Origin: UMGS1124 sp045613165
Lineage (GTDB): Bacteria; Bacillota_I; Bacilli_A; RF39; UBA660
Assembly: GCA_045613165.1 (NCBI GenBank)
Contig: JAZLAK010000106.1
Location: 1 to 9,845, forward strand
Length of the DNA: 9,845 nt
Reading direction: 5' to 3'
The position numbers were made by a program, and so were the translations under genes. Of the stretch, positions 1 to 6,127 are shown one piece after another. The notes beneath the pieces were generated by a model, which saw only the letters and a program-made list of their open reading frames with translations, did not search any database and had not been told where the DNA came from. Numbering within the stretch: position 1 is the first letter of the stretch; each line of letters starts with the position of its first letter.

Positions 1-1174
1 TAAAATTGAAGAAGAAGTTTTTAAAAAATATTATCAATATTATATAGATAGAAAAAATACTATAGCAGCTTGTTATAAAGGTCAAATAAAAGAGAATTTC
101 TTTATTTCTAATATTAGAAAGTTTGAAACTCCATTAGAATATAGTTTATATAAAGATAATATAGATAAAGAACTATATTTGAATTTGATAAATGTATGTC
201 ATGATAAAAAGAATTTAATGTATGATTATATGAAAGTACGTAAAGATATTTTAGGATTAGATGAGATGCATATGTATGATTTATATGTTGATTTAGTTGA
301 AGAAAAAGAAACTAATATAAATTTAGATGAGTGTAAATCAATGATAGTAAATGCATTAAGTCCTTTGGGTGAGGATTACATTAAAGATTTAAAAAAGGCA
401 TTCAATGAAAGTTGGATAGATTATTATCCTAATGACGGTAAAAGAAGTGGTGCATATGAGTGGAATACTTATAGAGTTGATCCATATGTTTCAGTTAATT
501 ATGAAAATACTTTTGATAGTGTAAATACTTTAACGCATGAATTAGGTCATGCTATGCATTCTTATTATAGTGATAAAAATAATTCATATTTATATAATGC
601 ATACCCAATATTTTTAGCTGAGATTGCTTCTACTGTAAATGAAGTTTTATTAAGTGAATATATGATTAGTAATGCAAAAACAAAAGAAGAAAAGATATTA
701 TATATTTCTAAGTTCTTAAATAAGGTAAGAACTACTATATTTAGACAAACTAAGTTTGCTGAATTTGAGATGATTATGCATAATAAATATAAAGAAAATA
801 TTCCTCTAACAGAACAAGAATTTAGTAAAACATATTATGATTTAAATAAATTATATTATGGTAATGATATTATTTGTGATGAAGAAATTTCTTTAGAATG
901 GGAAAGAATACCTCATTTTTATACTTCATTTTATGTTTATAAATATGCTACTGGTTTATGTGCAGCTTTAATAATAGCTAATAATATTTTAGAAAATAAA
1001 CCTAATGCAAGAGAAGATTATATGAAATTCTTAAGTAGTGGATGTAGCGATTATCCTTTAAATATTTTGAAAAATTGTGGTATAGATATAACTAATAAAG
1101 AAGTTTTAAATAATGCATTTAATATTTTCGAAAATAGATTAAACGAATTAAAGGAATTAATTGAGGTGAAATAA
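1..1174 (+). CDS. pepF: oligoendopeptidase F (M3B zinc metallopeptidase), 5'-truncated by window edge
   Basis: This is the C-terminal ~390 residues of a cytoplasmic zinc endopeptidase that degrades short peptides; the family is usually ~600 aa, so about a third lies upstream. The frame is open from base 2, so the ATG at 179 is an internal Met and not a start. The zinc site HELGH is encoded at 536-550, and the third ligand Glu (codon 620-622) lies in LAEIASTVNE. Near the C-terminus RIPHFYTSFYVYKYATG holds the His and Tyr residues typical of the M3 active site. The gene ends in TAA at 1172-1174 and shares one base with the dnaJ ATG, so the two are probably co-transcribed and translationally coupled. 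Family assignment is secure. PepF rather than another M3B member rests on the conserved blocks. Nothing looks broken in the visible part. Confidence 0.93.
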   Translation, partial: KIEEEVFKKYYQYYIDRKNTIAACYKGQIKENFFISNIRKFETPLEYSLYKDNIDKELYLNLINVCHDKKNLMYDYMKVRKDILGLDEMHMYDLYVDLVEEKETNINLDECKSMIVNALSPLGEDYIKDLKKAFNESWIDYYPNDGKRSGAYEWNTYRVDPYVSVNYENTFDSVNTLTHELGHAMHSYYSDKNNSYLYNAYPIFLAEIASTVNEVLLSEYMISNAKTKEEKILYISKFLNKVRTTIFRQTKFAEFEMIMHNKYKENIPLTEQEFSKTYYDLNKLYYGNDIICDEEISLEWERIPHFYTSFYVYKYATGLCAALIIANNILENKPNAREDYMKFLSSGCSDYPLNILKNCGIDITNKEVLNNAFNIFENRLNELKELIEVK

Positions 1175-2289
1175 TGGCTAAAGATTATTATAAAACTTTA
1201 GGTGTTGATAAAAATGCAACTGATGATGAAATAAAACGAGCTTTTCGTAAATTAGCTAAACAATATCATCCAGATGTAAATAAAGAAGAAGGAGCTCAAG
1301 AAAAATTTAAAGAAATTGGTGAAGCTTATTCTATTTTATCTGATCCAACTAAACGTAAACAATATGATCAATTTGGTTCGGCTGCTTTTGACGGCACCGG
1401 AGGTGGAGGTTTCTCTGGTTTTGGCGGCGGAGGTTTCTCTGGCTTTGGTTTTGAAGATTTTGATTTAGGAGACCTTTTTGAACAATTTATGGGTGGCGGA
1501 ACTCGTAGAGGTAGAAATGCAAAAAGAGCTACAAAAGGTGATGATGCTTTAGTTAGAATTGAATTATCTTTTGAAGAGGCTGTATTCGGTTGTGAAAAAG
1601 AGTTTACTATAAACGTTAAAGATAAATGTGATTCTTGTAATGGTGTTGGTGGACATAATTCTAAAACATGTCCAACTTGTAATGGTAGAGGAAGAGTAGT
1701 ACAAGAACAAAGAACTATTTTAGGTATGTTTCAAACTGAAAGTACTTGTACTAAATGTAATGGAACTGGTACTGTATTTGAAACAACTTGTAACACTTGT
1801 CGTGGTAATGGAAATGTTTTAAAGAAAAAAACTTTAAAGGTTCGTGTACCAAGAGGTGTTGATAATGGTGACCAATTAAGAATGAGTGGTAAAGCATCAG
1901 CAGGATTAAATGGTGGACCAAATGGAGATGTTTATATAGAATTTAGTATTAAAGAACATCCGATATATCAAAGAGATGGTTCTGATATTTATGTTAAAGT
2001 TCCAGTATCTATAACTGAAGCTGTGCTAGGTTCTAAAAAAGAAATTAATACTATTCAAGGTAAAGTTAAATTAGAAATTGAACCTGGTACTCAAAATGGC
2101 GATAAAGTTAAATTACGTGGTAAGGGTATTGATGATGAGAAACTTGGTAAAAAAGGAGATACTTATGTTATATATAATGTAATTATTCCTACAAAGTTAG
2201 ATAAAGAACAAAAGAAATTATTTAAATCGTTAGATAATACTGATTTAGATAATGAAGATGCATTTAAAAGATTTAATAAATATAATTAA
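1174..2289 (+). CDS. dnaJ: chaperone protein DnaJ (type I Hsp40)
   Basis: Co-chaperone that delivers unfolded clients to DnaK and stimulates its ATPase in the cytoplasm. It is 371 aa, the normal length. The order is canonical: J domain (residues ~4-70) with HPD at 32-34; a Gly/Phe-rich linker (~74-110); a zinc domain with four CxxCxGxG-type motifs at 152 (CDSCNGVG), 166 (CPTCNGRG), 192 (CTKCNGTG) and 206 (CNTCRGNG); then the client-binding beta domains (~215-340). The start is ATG at 1174, with GAGGTG at 1163-1168 inside the end of pepF. A one-base TAATG overlap couples it to pepF. It usually follows grpE-dnaK; here the immediate upstream gene is a peptidase, and no CIRCE operator is visible in the window. 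A terminator hairpin overlaps its stop codon. Confidence 0.98.
   Translation: MAKDYYKTLGVDKNATDDEIKRAFRKLAKQYHPDVNKEEGAQEKFKEIGEAYSILSDPTKRKQYDQFGSAAFDGTGGGGFSGFGGGGFSGFGFEDFDLGDLFEQFMGGGTRRGRNAKRATKGDDALVRIELSFEEAVFGCEKEFTINVKDKCDSCNGVGGHNSKTCPTCNGRGRVVQEQRTILGMFQTESTCTKCNGTGTVFETTCNTCRGNGNVLKKKTLKVRVPRGVDNGDQLRMSGKASAGLNGGPNGDVYIEFSIKEHPIYQRDGSDIYVKVPVSITEAVLGSKKEINTIQGKVKLEIEPGTQNGDKVKLRGKGIDDEKLGKKGDTYVIYNVIIPTKLDKEQKKLFKSLDNTDLDNEDAFKRFNKYN
1402..1449 (+). repeat. 24-nt tandem repeat in the dnaJ Gly/Phe linker
   Basis: Two adjacent 24-nt units (1402-1425 and 1426-1449) differ at three T/C positions and each encode GGGFSGFG (residues 77-84 and 85-92). The repeat is in frame, so loss or gain of a unit would only shorten or lengthen the flexible linker. 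Local GC is well above the surrounding sequence because of the glycine codons. Confidence 0.85.
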
Positions 2290-2299
2290 ATCTTTTTTT
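2266..2299 (+). terminator. intrinsic terminator after dnaJ
   Basis: A perfect 12-bp stem (AAAAGATTTAAT at 2266-2277 with ATTAAATCTTTT at 2285-2296) closes a 7-nt loop and runs into seven T (2293-2299). The stem is AT-rich and includes the last dnaJ codons and its TAA stop. It ends the pepF-dnaJ unit. Confidence 0.82.
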
Positions 2300-2300
2300 A

Positions 2301-2329
2301 TTGTTAAAAATAAGAGTTTATAGTAAAAT
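2301..2329 (+). promoter_or_regulatory. sigma-A-type promoter of the first TasA-like gene
   Basis: TTGTTA (2301-2306, 4/6 to the -35 consensus), a 17-nt spacer, then TAAAAT (2324-2329, 5/6 to the -10 consensus). It begins one base after the dnaJ terminator T-run. The predicted transcription start near 2336 gives a leader of about 19 nt, with AGGA (2336-2339) and GTGAG (2342-2346) as possible ribosome-binding sequences for the ATG at 2355. Confidence 0.6.
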
Positions 2330-2354
2330 TATTTTAGGATAGTGAGCGATTTAT

Positions 2355-4031
2355 ATGAGTGAAGATTTATTAAATAAAAAACAAAGAATAATAATTATTA
2401 TAGTGATAGTATTTTTATTGATTTTAACATTTTTTAGTTTAACATATGCTTATTTTTTGACAAAAATTAAAGGGAATGAAAATGATAAATCAATAATTGT
2501 TACAACTGCAAATTTAATATTAGAATATGAAGATGGTAATGGAATAATAGAATTATATAAAGTTGAACCAGGAATAACTTTTAATAAAACATTTACAGTA
2601 ACCAATAAAGGAAATACAACAATAAAAGATTATGCGGTTGTCTTGGAAAATGTTATAAATAACTTCTATAATAGAACTGATTTGACATATTCATTATCGT
2701 GTGTTTCTGTTGATAAAGATACCCAAGAAACTAAAGGTAGTTGTGAAGGTAAAAGCGAGTTATCTTTTCCTAGAAGCGAAGAAATAATGGTTACTAATGA
2801 TATTGATGTTGGTATAATGCATAAATATGTATTATCGGTAAATTATAAAGAAACAAATTTAGATCAATCAATTGATATGAATAAAAATATGTCTGCAAAA
2901 GTAAATATTTATGATAGAAGAGATAAAATAGTATATTTAACTGATGATAAAGCAACGGAAATATTTTTAGATAATATTGATAGAATGGAAACTTTGGCTA
3001 AAGAATTTATTAGTTCAAAATCTTTATCTGTTAGTTCAACATGGTTAGTATTTAGTACAATAAGTAAATTAGGTTATGATACTACTAGTTGGTCAATAGT
3101 AGCAGGAGATAGAAATACTGATTTTGAAGATTATTTAGTAAGAAATAATTTTGATATAAATGTTTTTAAAAATATGAAATATTTAGCTTCTCCTAATGAA
3201 TATAGTGGTGTCGTGCATTTTACAGCTGCATTAGCTGCTATGTTGTATAATACGGATCCTTTATATAATTTCATAATGGATGAAGAGCATTATAATAATT
3301 TAGCTGGTTGGGCTGGTGATTTACAAACTTTAATATCAAATAATTTATTAAAAGAGGTTTCTAATCAAAATGATTATAATGAAGTATATCAAAAAATGTC
3401 TAATCTAATAGGAAAAAATGGTACATATTTTGATAGTGATGATTTATATGCTGATTTAGATGCGATTAATTTATATTATTTATTAAGTTCTTCATCTAAT
3501 AGTAGTATTAAAACAGTGTTAGAATTATATTTTAATGGGAAATATCAACAAAGATTTTCAACTTTTGTAAAAAGGATAGCAGGGACTTATGATTATGAAA
3601 CTTTAAAACAAAAAATATTTATTTATACTCAATATAAAAATGGAGGAACTACATGGCCATTATTTAAAGATATAAGTGAATTTAGTAGTACTGTTGCAGA
3701 AGCTTCTAGAGATTCAGTTACAGACTATATATGGTATTTAAGTAATCTTAGAGTATTAAATATTTTTACTGAAAATATAGTTTTTAAGAAGGGAACAATA
3801 GTTAATTTTAGTGCTGAGTATGTAGATTCAAATGATAAAACAAATGTATCTTTAACAAATGAAGATTATACTTGGTTAGTTACTAATGTTGATGGCAGTA
3901 GTTGTTTATCTACTATTGATAATGGTGTTTTGAGTATTGCTTCAAATGAAATAAATAATCAATTACAAATCAAAATAATTTTAAATAAATCCAATAAAGT
4001 AGTTGCTACTAGGGAAATAAATTTAACTTAG
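2355..4031 (+). CDS. secreted TasA-like protein with unrecognised helical domain and Ig-like C-terminus
   Basis: A 558-aa protein whose C-terminal part I do not recognise. Residues 1-34 form a SipW-cognate-type signal: a Lys/Arg-containing start, a run of Ile/Val/Leu (12-28), then LTYAYF (29-34) with likely cleavage after Ala32. Residues ~35-190 are a TasA/camelysin-like beta domain (FTVTNKGNTT, VNYKETN, MNKNMSAKVNIYD) that closely matches the head of the protein at 6128-7960. Residues ~197-465 are a mostly helical domain with conspicuous VHFTAALAA (H288), AGWAGDL (318-323) and DLDAINLYY (367-375) segments. Residues ~470-558 look like a bacterial Ig-like (BIg2-type) fold. It stands as a single-gene unit between two terminators. 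Likely role, inferred: a cell-surface or matrix protein. The central domain could be an enzyme or a binding module. Confidence 0.75.
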   Translation: MSEDLLNKKQRIIIIIVIVFLLILTFFSLTYAYFLTKIKGNENDKSIIVTTANLILEYEDGNGIIELYKVEPGITFNKTFTVTNKGNTTIKDYAVVLENVINNFYNRTDLTYSLSCVSVDKDTQETKGSCEGKSELSFPRSEEIMVTNDIDVGIMHKYVLSVNYKETNLDQSIDMNKNMSAKVNIYDRRDKIVYLTDDKATEIFLDNIDRMETLAKEFISSKSLSVSSTWLVFSTISKLGYDTTSWSIVAGDRNTDFEDYLVRNNFDINVFKNMKYLASPNEYSGVVHFTAALAAMLYNTDPLYNFIMDEEHYNNLAGWAGDLQTLISNNLLKEVSNQNDYNEVYQKMSNLIGKNGTYFDSDDLYADLDAINLYYLLSSSSNSSIKTVLELYFNGKYQQRFSTFVKRIAGTYDYETLKQKIFIYTQYKNGGTTWPLFKDISEFSSTVAEASRDSVTDYIWYLSNLRVLNIFTENIVFKKGTIVNFSAEYVDSNDKTNVSLTNEDYTWLVTNVDGSSCLSTIDNGVLSIASNEINNQLQIKIILNKSNKVVATREINLT

Positions 4032-4064
4032 AATATGAATAGTTTGAATCATATTCTTTTTTTT
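4030..4064 (+). terminator. intrinsic terminator after the first TasA-like gene
   Basis: GAATATGA (4031-4038) pairs perfectly with TCATATTC (4049-4056) around a 10-nt loop, and A4030 can also pair with T4057. Eight T follow (4057-4064). The 5' arm shares the last base of the TAG stop (4029-4031). The loop and 3' arm also carry the -35 element of the next promoter. Confidence 0.8.
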
Positions 4065-4072
4065 GTTATAAT
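4044..4072 (+). promoter_or_regulatory. promoter of yvcK-whiA, nested in the upstream terminator
   Basis: TTGAAT (4044-4049, 4/6), a 17-nt spacer, then a perfect TATAAT (4067-4072) preceded by TG at 4064-4065 (extended -10). The -35 sits in the loop of the preceding terminator and the T-run is part of the spacer. The predicted start near 4079 leaves a leader of only about 12 nt, beginning at the GGGG (4078-4081) that lies before the ATG at 4092. Confidence 0.72.
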
Positions 4073-4091
4073 TTTTTGGGGACGTGATTAT

Positions 4092-5039
4092 ATGAAGAAC
4101 GTAGTTGTATTTGGAGGAGGTACAGGACTATCTCATTTATTATCTGGTTTAAAATTATTTCCGGTTAATGTTACTGCAATTATTAGTGTTGCAGATGATG
4201 GTTCTAGTACTGGAGTATTAAAAAGAGAATTAAGTATACCAGCTGTAGGTGATATTGGTAAAGTAATGTTAACAATGGCTAATGCTAATCAAGATTTAAT
4301 AAATTTATTATCATATAGATTTGATAACCCATCTTTAGAAAATCATCCAATTAGAAATATAATGTTAGCAGCTTTAATAGAACAAAAAGGTAATTTAACC
4401 GATGCGATAGATTTTATGTGTAAATTATTAAAAATAAACGGACGTATATTACCTATTACTGAAGAAAAAGTAGAGTTAGTAAGTATTATGGAAGATGGTA
4501 CTAGAATTGTTGGCGAAGATAGTATTACTAAGAGTGAGAAAAAAATTAAAGAGTTAAGTTATGATAGAGAATTTAAAGTTAATAAAGAAGTTTTAAAATC
4601 TTTAAAAAATGCTGATTTAATAATTTTATCTCCTGGAAGTTTATATACTAGTATATTACCACATTTAATAATTCCTGAAATTCAAGACGCTATAAATGAT
4701 AGTAAAGCAAAAAAAATGTATGTTTCAAATTTATTTACTCAACCTGGAGAAACTGATGATTTTAAAGTAAGCGATCATTTAAAAGTAATAAATAAATATA
4801 TAAATAATATTGATGTAGTTATTGCTAACGATAAAAAGATTCCTACTAAAACTGGTAGAAAGTACGAAACAGAAGAACAAAAAGATCAAGTTAAGATAGA
4901 TAAAAAGGTAATAGAAAAATTAAATTGTAAATTAATAAGTGATAAGTTATATGGTTTTTCTCCAATAGATGGAACTATTAAACATGATTCTTTAAAAACA
5001 TCTTATTTAATATTTTCTTATTTAATGGATGAGGTTTAA
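4092..5039 (+). CDS. yvcK: YvcK family protein (CofD-like fold; UDP-sugar-binding, gluconeogenesis/cell-envelope factor)
   Basis: Members of this family bind UDP-GlcNAc and are needed for growth on gluconeogenic carbon and for normal cell shape or envelope synthesis. The protein is 315 aa, the family's usual length. A Rossmann-like start VVVFGGGTGLSHLLSGL (4-20), ADDGSSTG (34-41), GDIGKVM (53-59), LSPGSLYTSILPHLI (179-193) and NLFTQPGETDDF (213-224) follow the family order. The frame extends upstream to an ATG at 4035, but that codon lies inside the terminator hairpin and upstream of the predicted transcription start, so I use ATG 4092. Two blocks differ from the form I remember in Bacillus: DIGKVM where DIRNVL is common, and NHPIRN where GHSxGN is common. 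The gene ends one base before whiA. rapZ, the usual upstream partner, is not adjacent. Confidence 0.93.
   Translation: MKNVVVFGGGTGLSHLLSGLKLFPVNVTAIISVADDGSSTGVLKRELSIPAVGDIGKVMLTMANANQDLINLLSYRFDNPSLENHPIRNIMLAALIEQKGNLTDAIDFMCKLLKINGRILPITEEKVELVSIMEDGTRIVGEDSITKSEKKIKELSYDREFKVNKEVLKSLKNADLIILSPGSLYTSILPHLIIPEIQDAINDSKAKKMYVSNLFTQPGETDDFKVSDHLKVINKYINNIDVVIANDKKIPTKTGRKYETEEQKDQVKIDKKVIEKLNCKLISDKLYGFSPIDGTIKHDSLKTSYLIFSYLMDEV
5031..5036 (+). promoter_or_regulatory. ribosome binding site deciding the whiA start
   Basis: GAGG (5031-5034) lies six bases before the ATG at 5041, inside the last codons of yvcK. An in-frame ATG at 5029 overlaps this site and has no ribosome-binding sequence of its own at a suitable distance, so 5041 is the start. 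Confidence 0.75.
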
Positions 5040-5040
5040 T

Positions 5041-5943
5041 ATGACTTTTACTACTAGAATAAAAGATGAAATAACTAAAGATATACCTAATAATATAGAA
5101 AGCAGAATAGAACTTTTATCATATTTAAAATATGCAAGTGCTATAAATAGTAATAAGATTGTAATTTTAATAGAAAATGCAAGTGTTGCTAGATATATAT
5201 TTAGATTACTAAAAACTATTTATAATATAAATATTAATTTAACTATAAGAACAGTGAAAAGATTTAAAGTGAAAAAAATGTTTATTTTATCTATAACTGA
5301 AAAGGTTGAAGGAATAAAAACTGAAATTAATGATTTAAATGATAATGTATTAAATAGTAGTTTTGAAGAAGTTTCTGCATATTTAAAAGGAGTATTTTTA
5401 TCGAGTGGTTCTATAAATGATCCTAGTAAGAGTAAATATCATTTAGAATTTTTAGTTGATGAATTAAGTGATGCTGAACTAATAAATAAATTATTAATCA
5501 AATTAAAGTTTAATAGTAAGGTCATTCATCGCGATAAAGGATATATGGTTTATTTGAAAGCTAGTGAAGAAATAAGTGATTTTATTAAAGTTTTAGGTGC
5601 TATGAATTCTTTATTTTATTATGAAGATATAAGAATATATAGGGATCATAAAAATATGGTTAATAGATTAAATAATTGTGAACAAGCTAATATGGAAAAA
5701 AGTATGAAGACTTGTCGTGAACAATTAGAGAATATCAATTATTTAAAGGAAAGAGATATGTTGGATTTATTGGATGATAAGATAAAGTTAGTAATAAGTT
5801 ATCGTGAAAAATATCCGGAAACTACTATGAATGAACTTGCTTATATAATATCTATGGAAACAGAAACATCAATTACTAAATCTTGTATAAATCATTATTT
5901 TAGAAAGATAAAGGATTTAGTAAATAAAGATAAAAATTTGTAA
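5041..5943 (+). CDS. whiA: DNA-binding protein WhiA
   Basis: Conserved Gram-positive protein linked to cell division and chromosome organisation (sporulation control in actinomycetes). It is 300 aa, near the normal length. An N-terminal domain (~1-90) is followed by the LAGLIDADG-type homing-endonuclease-like fold, recognised from AYLKGVFLSSGSINDP (113-128) and YHLEFLVD (133-140). The conserved linker NRLNNCEQANMEKSM (208-222) follows, then a C-terminal helix-turn-helix (~260-291) around MNELAYIISME and ITKSCINHYFRKIKDL. The endonuclease-like fold is expected to be catalytically inactive, as in the family. It starts one base after the yvcK stop, so the two are one operon. A terminator follows the stop by two bases. 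crh, which follows whiA in Bacillus, is absent here. Confidence 0.96.
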   Translation: MTFTTRIKDEITKDIPNNIESRIELLSYLKYASAINSNKIVILIENASVARYIFRLLKTIYNININLTIRTVKRFKVKKMFILSITEKVEGIKTEINDLNDNVLNSSFEEVSAYLKGVFLSSGSINDPSKSKYHLEFLVDELSDAELINKLLIKLKFNSKVIHRDKGYMVYLKASEEISDFIKVLGAMNSLFYYEDIRIYRDHKNMVNRLNNCEQANMEKSMKTCREQLENINYLKERDMLDLLDDKIKLVISYREKYPETTMNELAYIISMETETSITKSCINHYFRKIKDLVNKDKNL

Positions 5944-5945
5944 TT

Positions 5946-5972
5946 AGAGTATTGAATAAAATACTCTTTTTT
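5946..5972 (+). terminator. intrinsic terminator after whiA
   Basis: AGAGTATT (5946-5953) pairs perfectly with AATACTCT (5960-5967) around a 6-nt loop, followed by T (5967-5972). It closes the yvcK-whiA unit. Confidence 0.85.
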
Positions 5973-5988
5973 GATACCATTTATATAG

Positions 5989-6004
5989 AGTAGTAAAGAC
6001 TACT
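5989..6004. repeat. small inverted repeat in the whiA-surface gene intergenic region
   Basis: AGTAGT (5989-5994) and ACTACT (5999-6004) are exact inverted copies with a 4-nt loop. ATAGA (5985-5989) and TCTAT (6011-6015) could extend the dyad weakly. No T-run follows, so it is not a terminator. It could be an operator or RNA hairpin; no function can be assigned. Confidence 0.5.
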
Positions 6005-6026
6005 AAAAATTCTATTTATGAAAAAA

Positions 6027-6043
6027 TTAATAAATTATATAAT
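6027..6043 (+). promoter_or_regulatory. upstream -10 box (P1) within the first direct-repeat copy
   Basis: TTAATAAATTATATAAT ends in a consensus TATAAT (6038-6043). The best -35 at normal spacing is poor (TTATGA at 6016-6021, 3/6), so strength is uncertain. If used, transcription would start near 6050 and the G tract would lie in a ~78-nt leader. Confidence 0.4.
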
Positions 6044-6062
6044 CGTCCTTCGTCTCTCGAAA

Positions 6063-6096
6063 TTAGAACCGGGGGGGGGGTTAATAATTATATAAT
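6063..6096 (+). promoter_or_regulatory. candidate promoter P2 of the second TasA-like gene, spacer set by the G tract
   Basis: A perfect TATAAT (6091-6096) lies 31 bases before the ATG. With a 17-nt spacer the -35 would fall on ACCGGG (6068-6073), which is no match. The nearest partial -35 is TTAGAA (6063-6068, 3/6), with a 22-nt spacer in this sequence. Shortening the tract by about five G would bring it to 17. The proposal is weak because the -35 is poor. Confidence 0.35.
6071..6080. repeat. homopolymeric G10 tract
   Basis: Ten consecutive G between AACC and TTAATA, about 48 bases before the start codon of the surface-protein gene. Runs this long are expected to slip during replication. 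It lies upstream of the -10 box at 6091-6096, where the -35/spacer of P2 should be, or in the leader of a transcript from P1. It therefore could alter promoter spacing or mRNA structure, but not the reading frame. No other G run of this length occurs in the window. Confidence 0.9.
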
Positions 6097-6110
6097 TTTT
6101 TTGTATGTAA

Positions 6111-6117
6111 AAGGAGG
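6111..6117 (+). promoter_or_regulatory. strong ribosome binding site deciding the start of the second TasA-like gene
   Basis: AAGGAGG (6111-6117) is the best Shine-Dalgarno in the window and stands 10 bases before ATG 6128. It rules out the in-frame TTG at 6101, which lies upstream of it. Confidence 0.85.
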
Positions 6118-6127
6118 AAAAAAGTTC

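Larger units (their letters stand above)
6027..6096 (+). repeat. direct repeat (17 and 16 bp) bracketing a 37-nt GC-rich island
   Basis: Copy 1 is TTAATAAATTATATAAT (6027-6043). Copy 2 is TTAATAATTATATAAT (6081-6096), identical apart from one missing A. The island between them (6044-6080) starts exactly after copy 1 and ends exactly before copy 2. By count it is 23/37 G+C in a region otherwise mostly A and T. The arrangement fits either an insertion with target duplication or a tandem duplication of a promoter segment. AT-rich repeats can arise by chance, but the exact abutment is notable. Confidence 0.6.

Noticed and set aside
179..181. TTG or ATG near 179 as the start of the peptidase
   Set aside because: The frame is open to base 2 and the upstream residues continue the family pattern. 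A start here would remove nearly half of the M3B protein.
4035..4091. Upstream ATG 4035 as the yvcK start
   Set aside because: It is inside the terminator hairpin, precedes the predicted transcription start, and would add 19 residues before the conserved VVVFGGGTG opening.
6071..6080. G tract as a stable intramolecular G-quadruplex like the one upstream of Neisseria pilE
   Set aside because: Ten G in one run cannot give four G-pairs with three single-base loops (11 needed), so a simple intramolecular quadruplex is not supported. Intermolecular forms cannot be judged from sequence.
6071..6080. G tract as a sequencing artefact
   Set aside because: Two-colour chemistry can create false poly-G at read ends, but this run is internal with unique sequence on both sides and the reading frame is unaffected. 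I keep it as real, though its exact length is uncertain.
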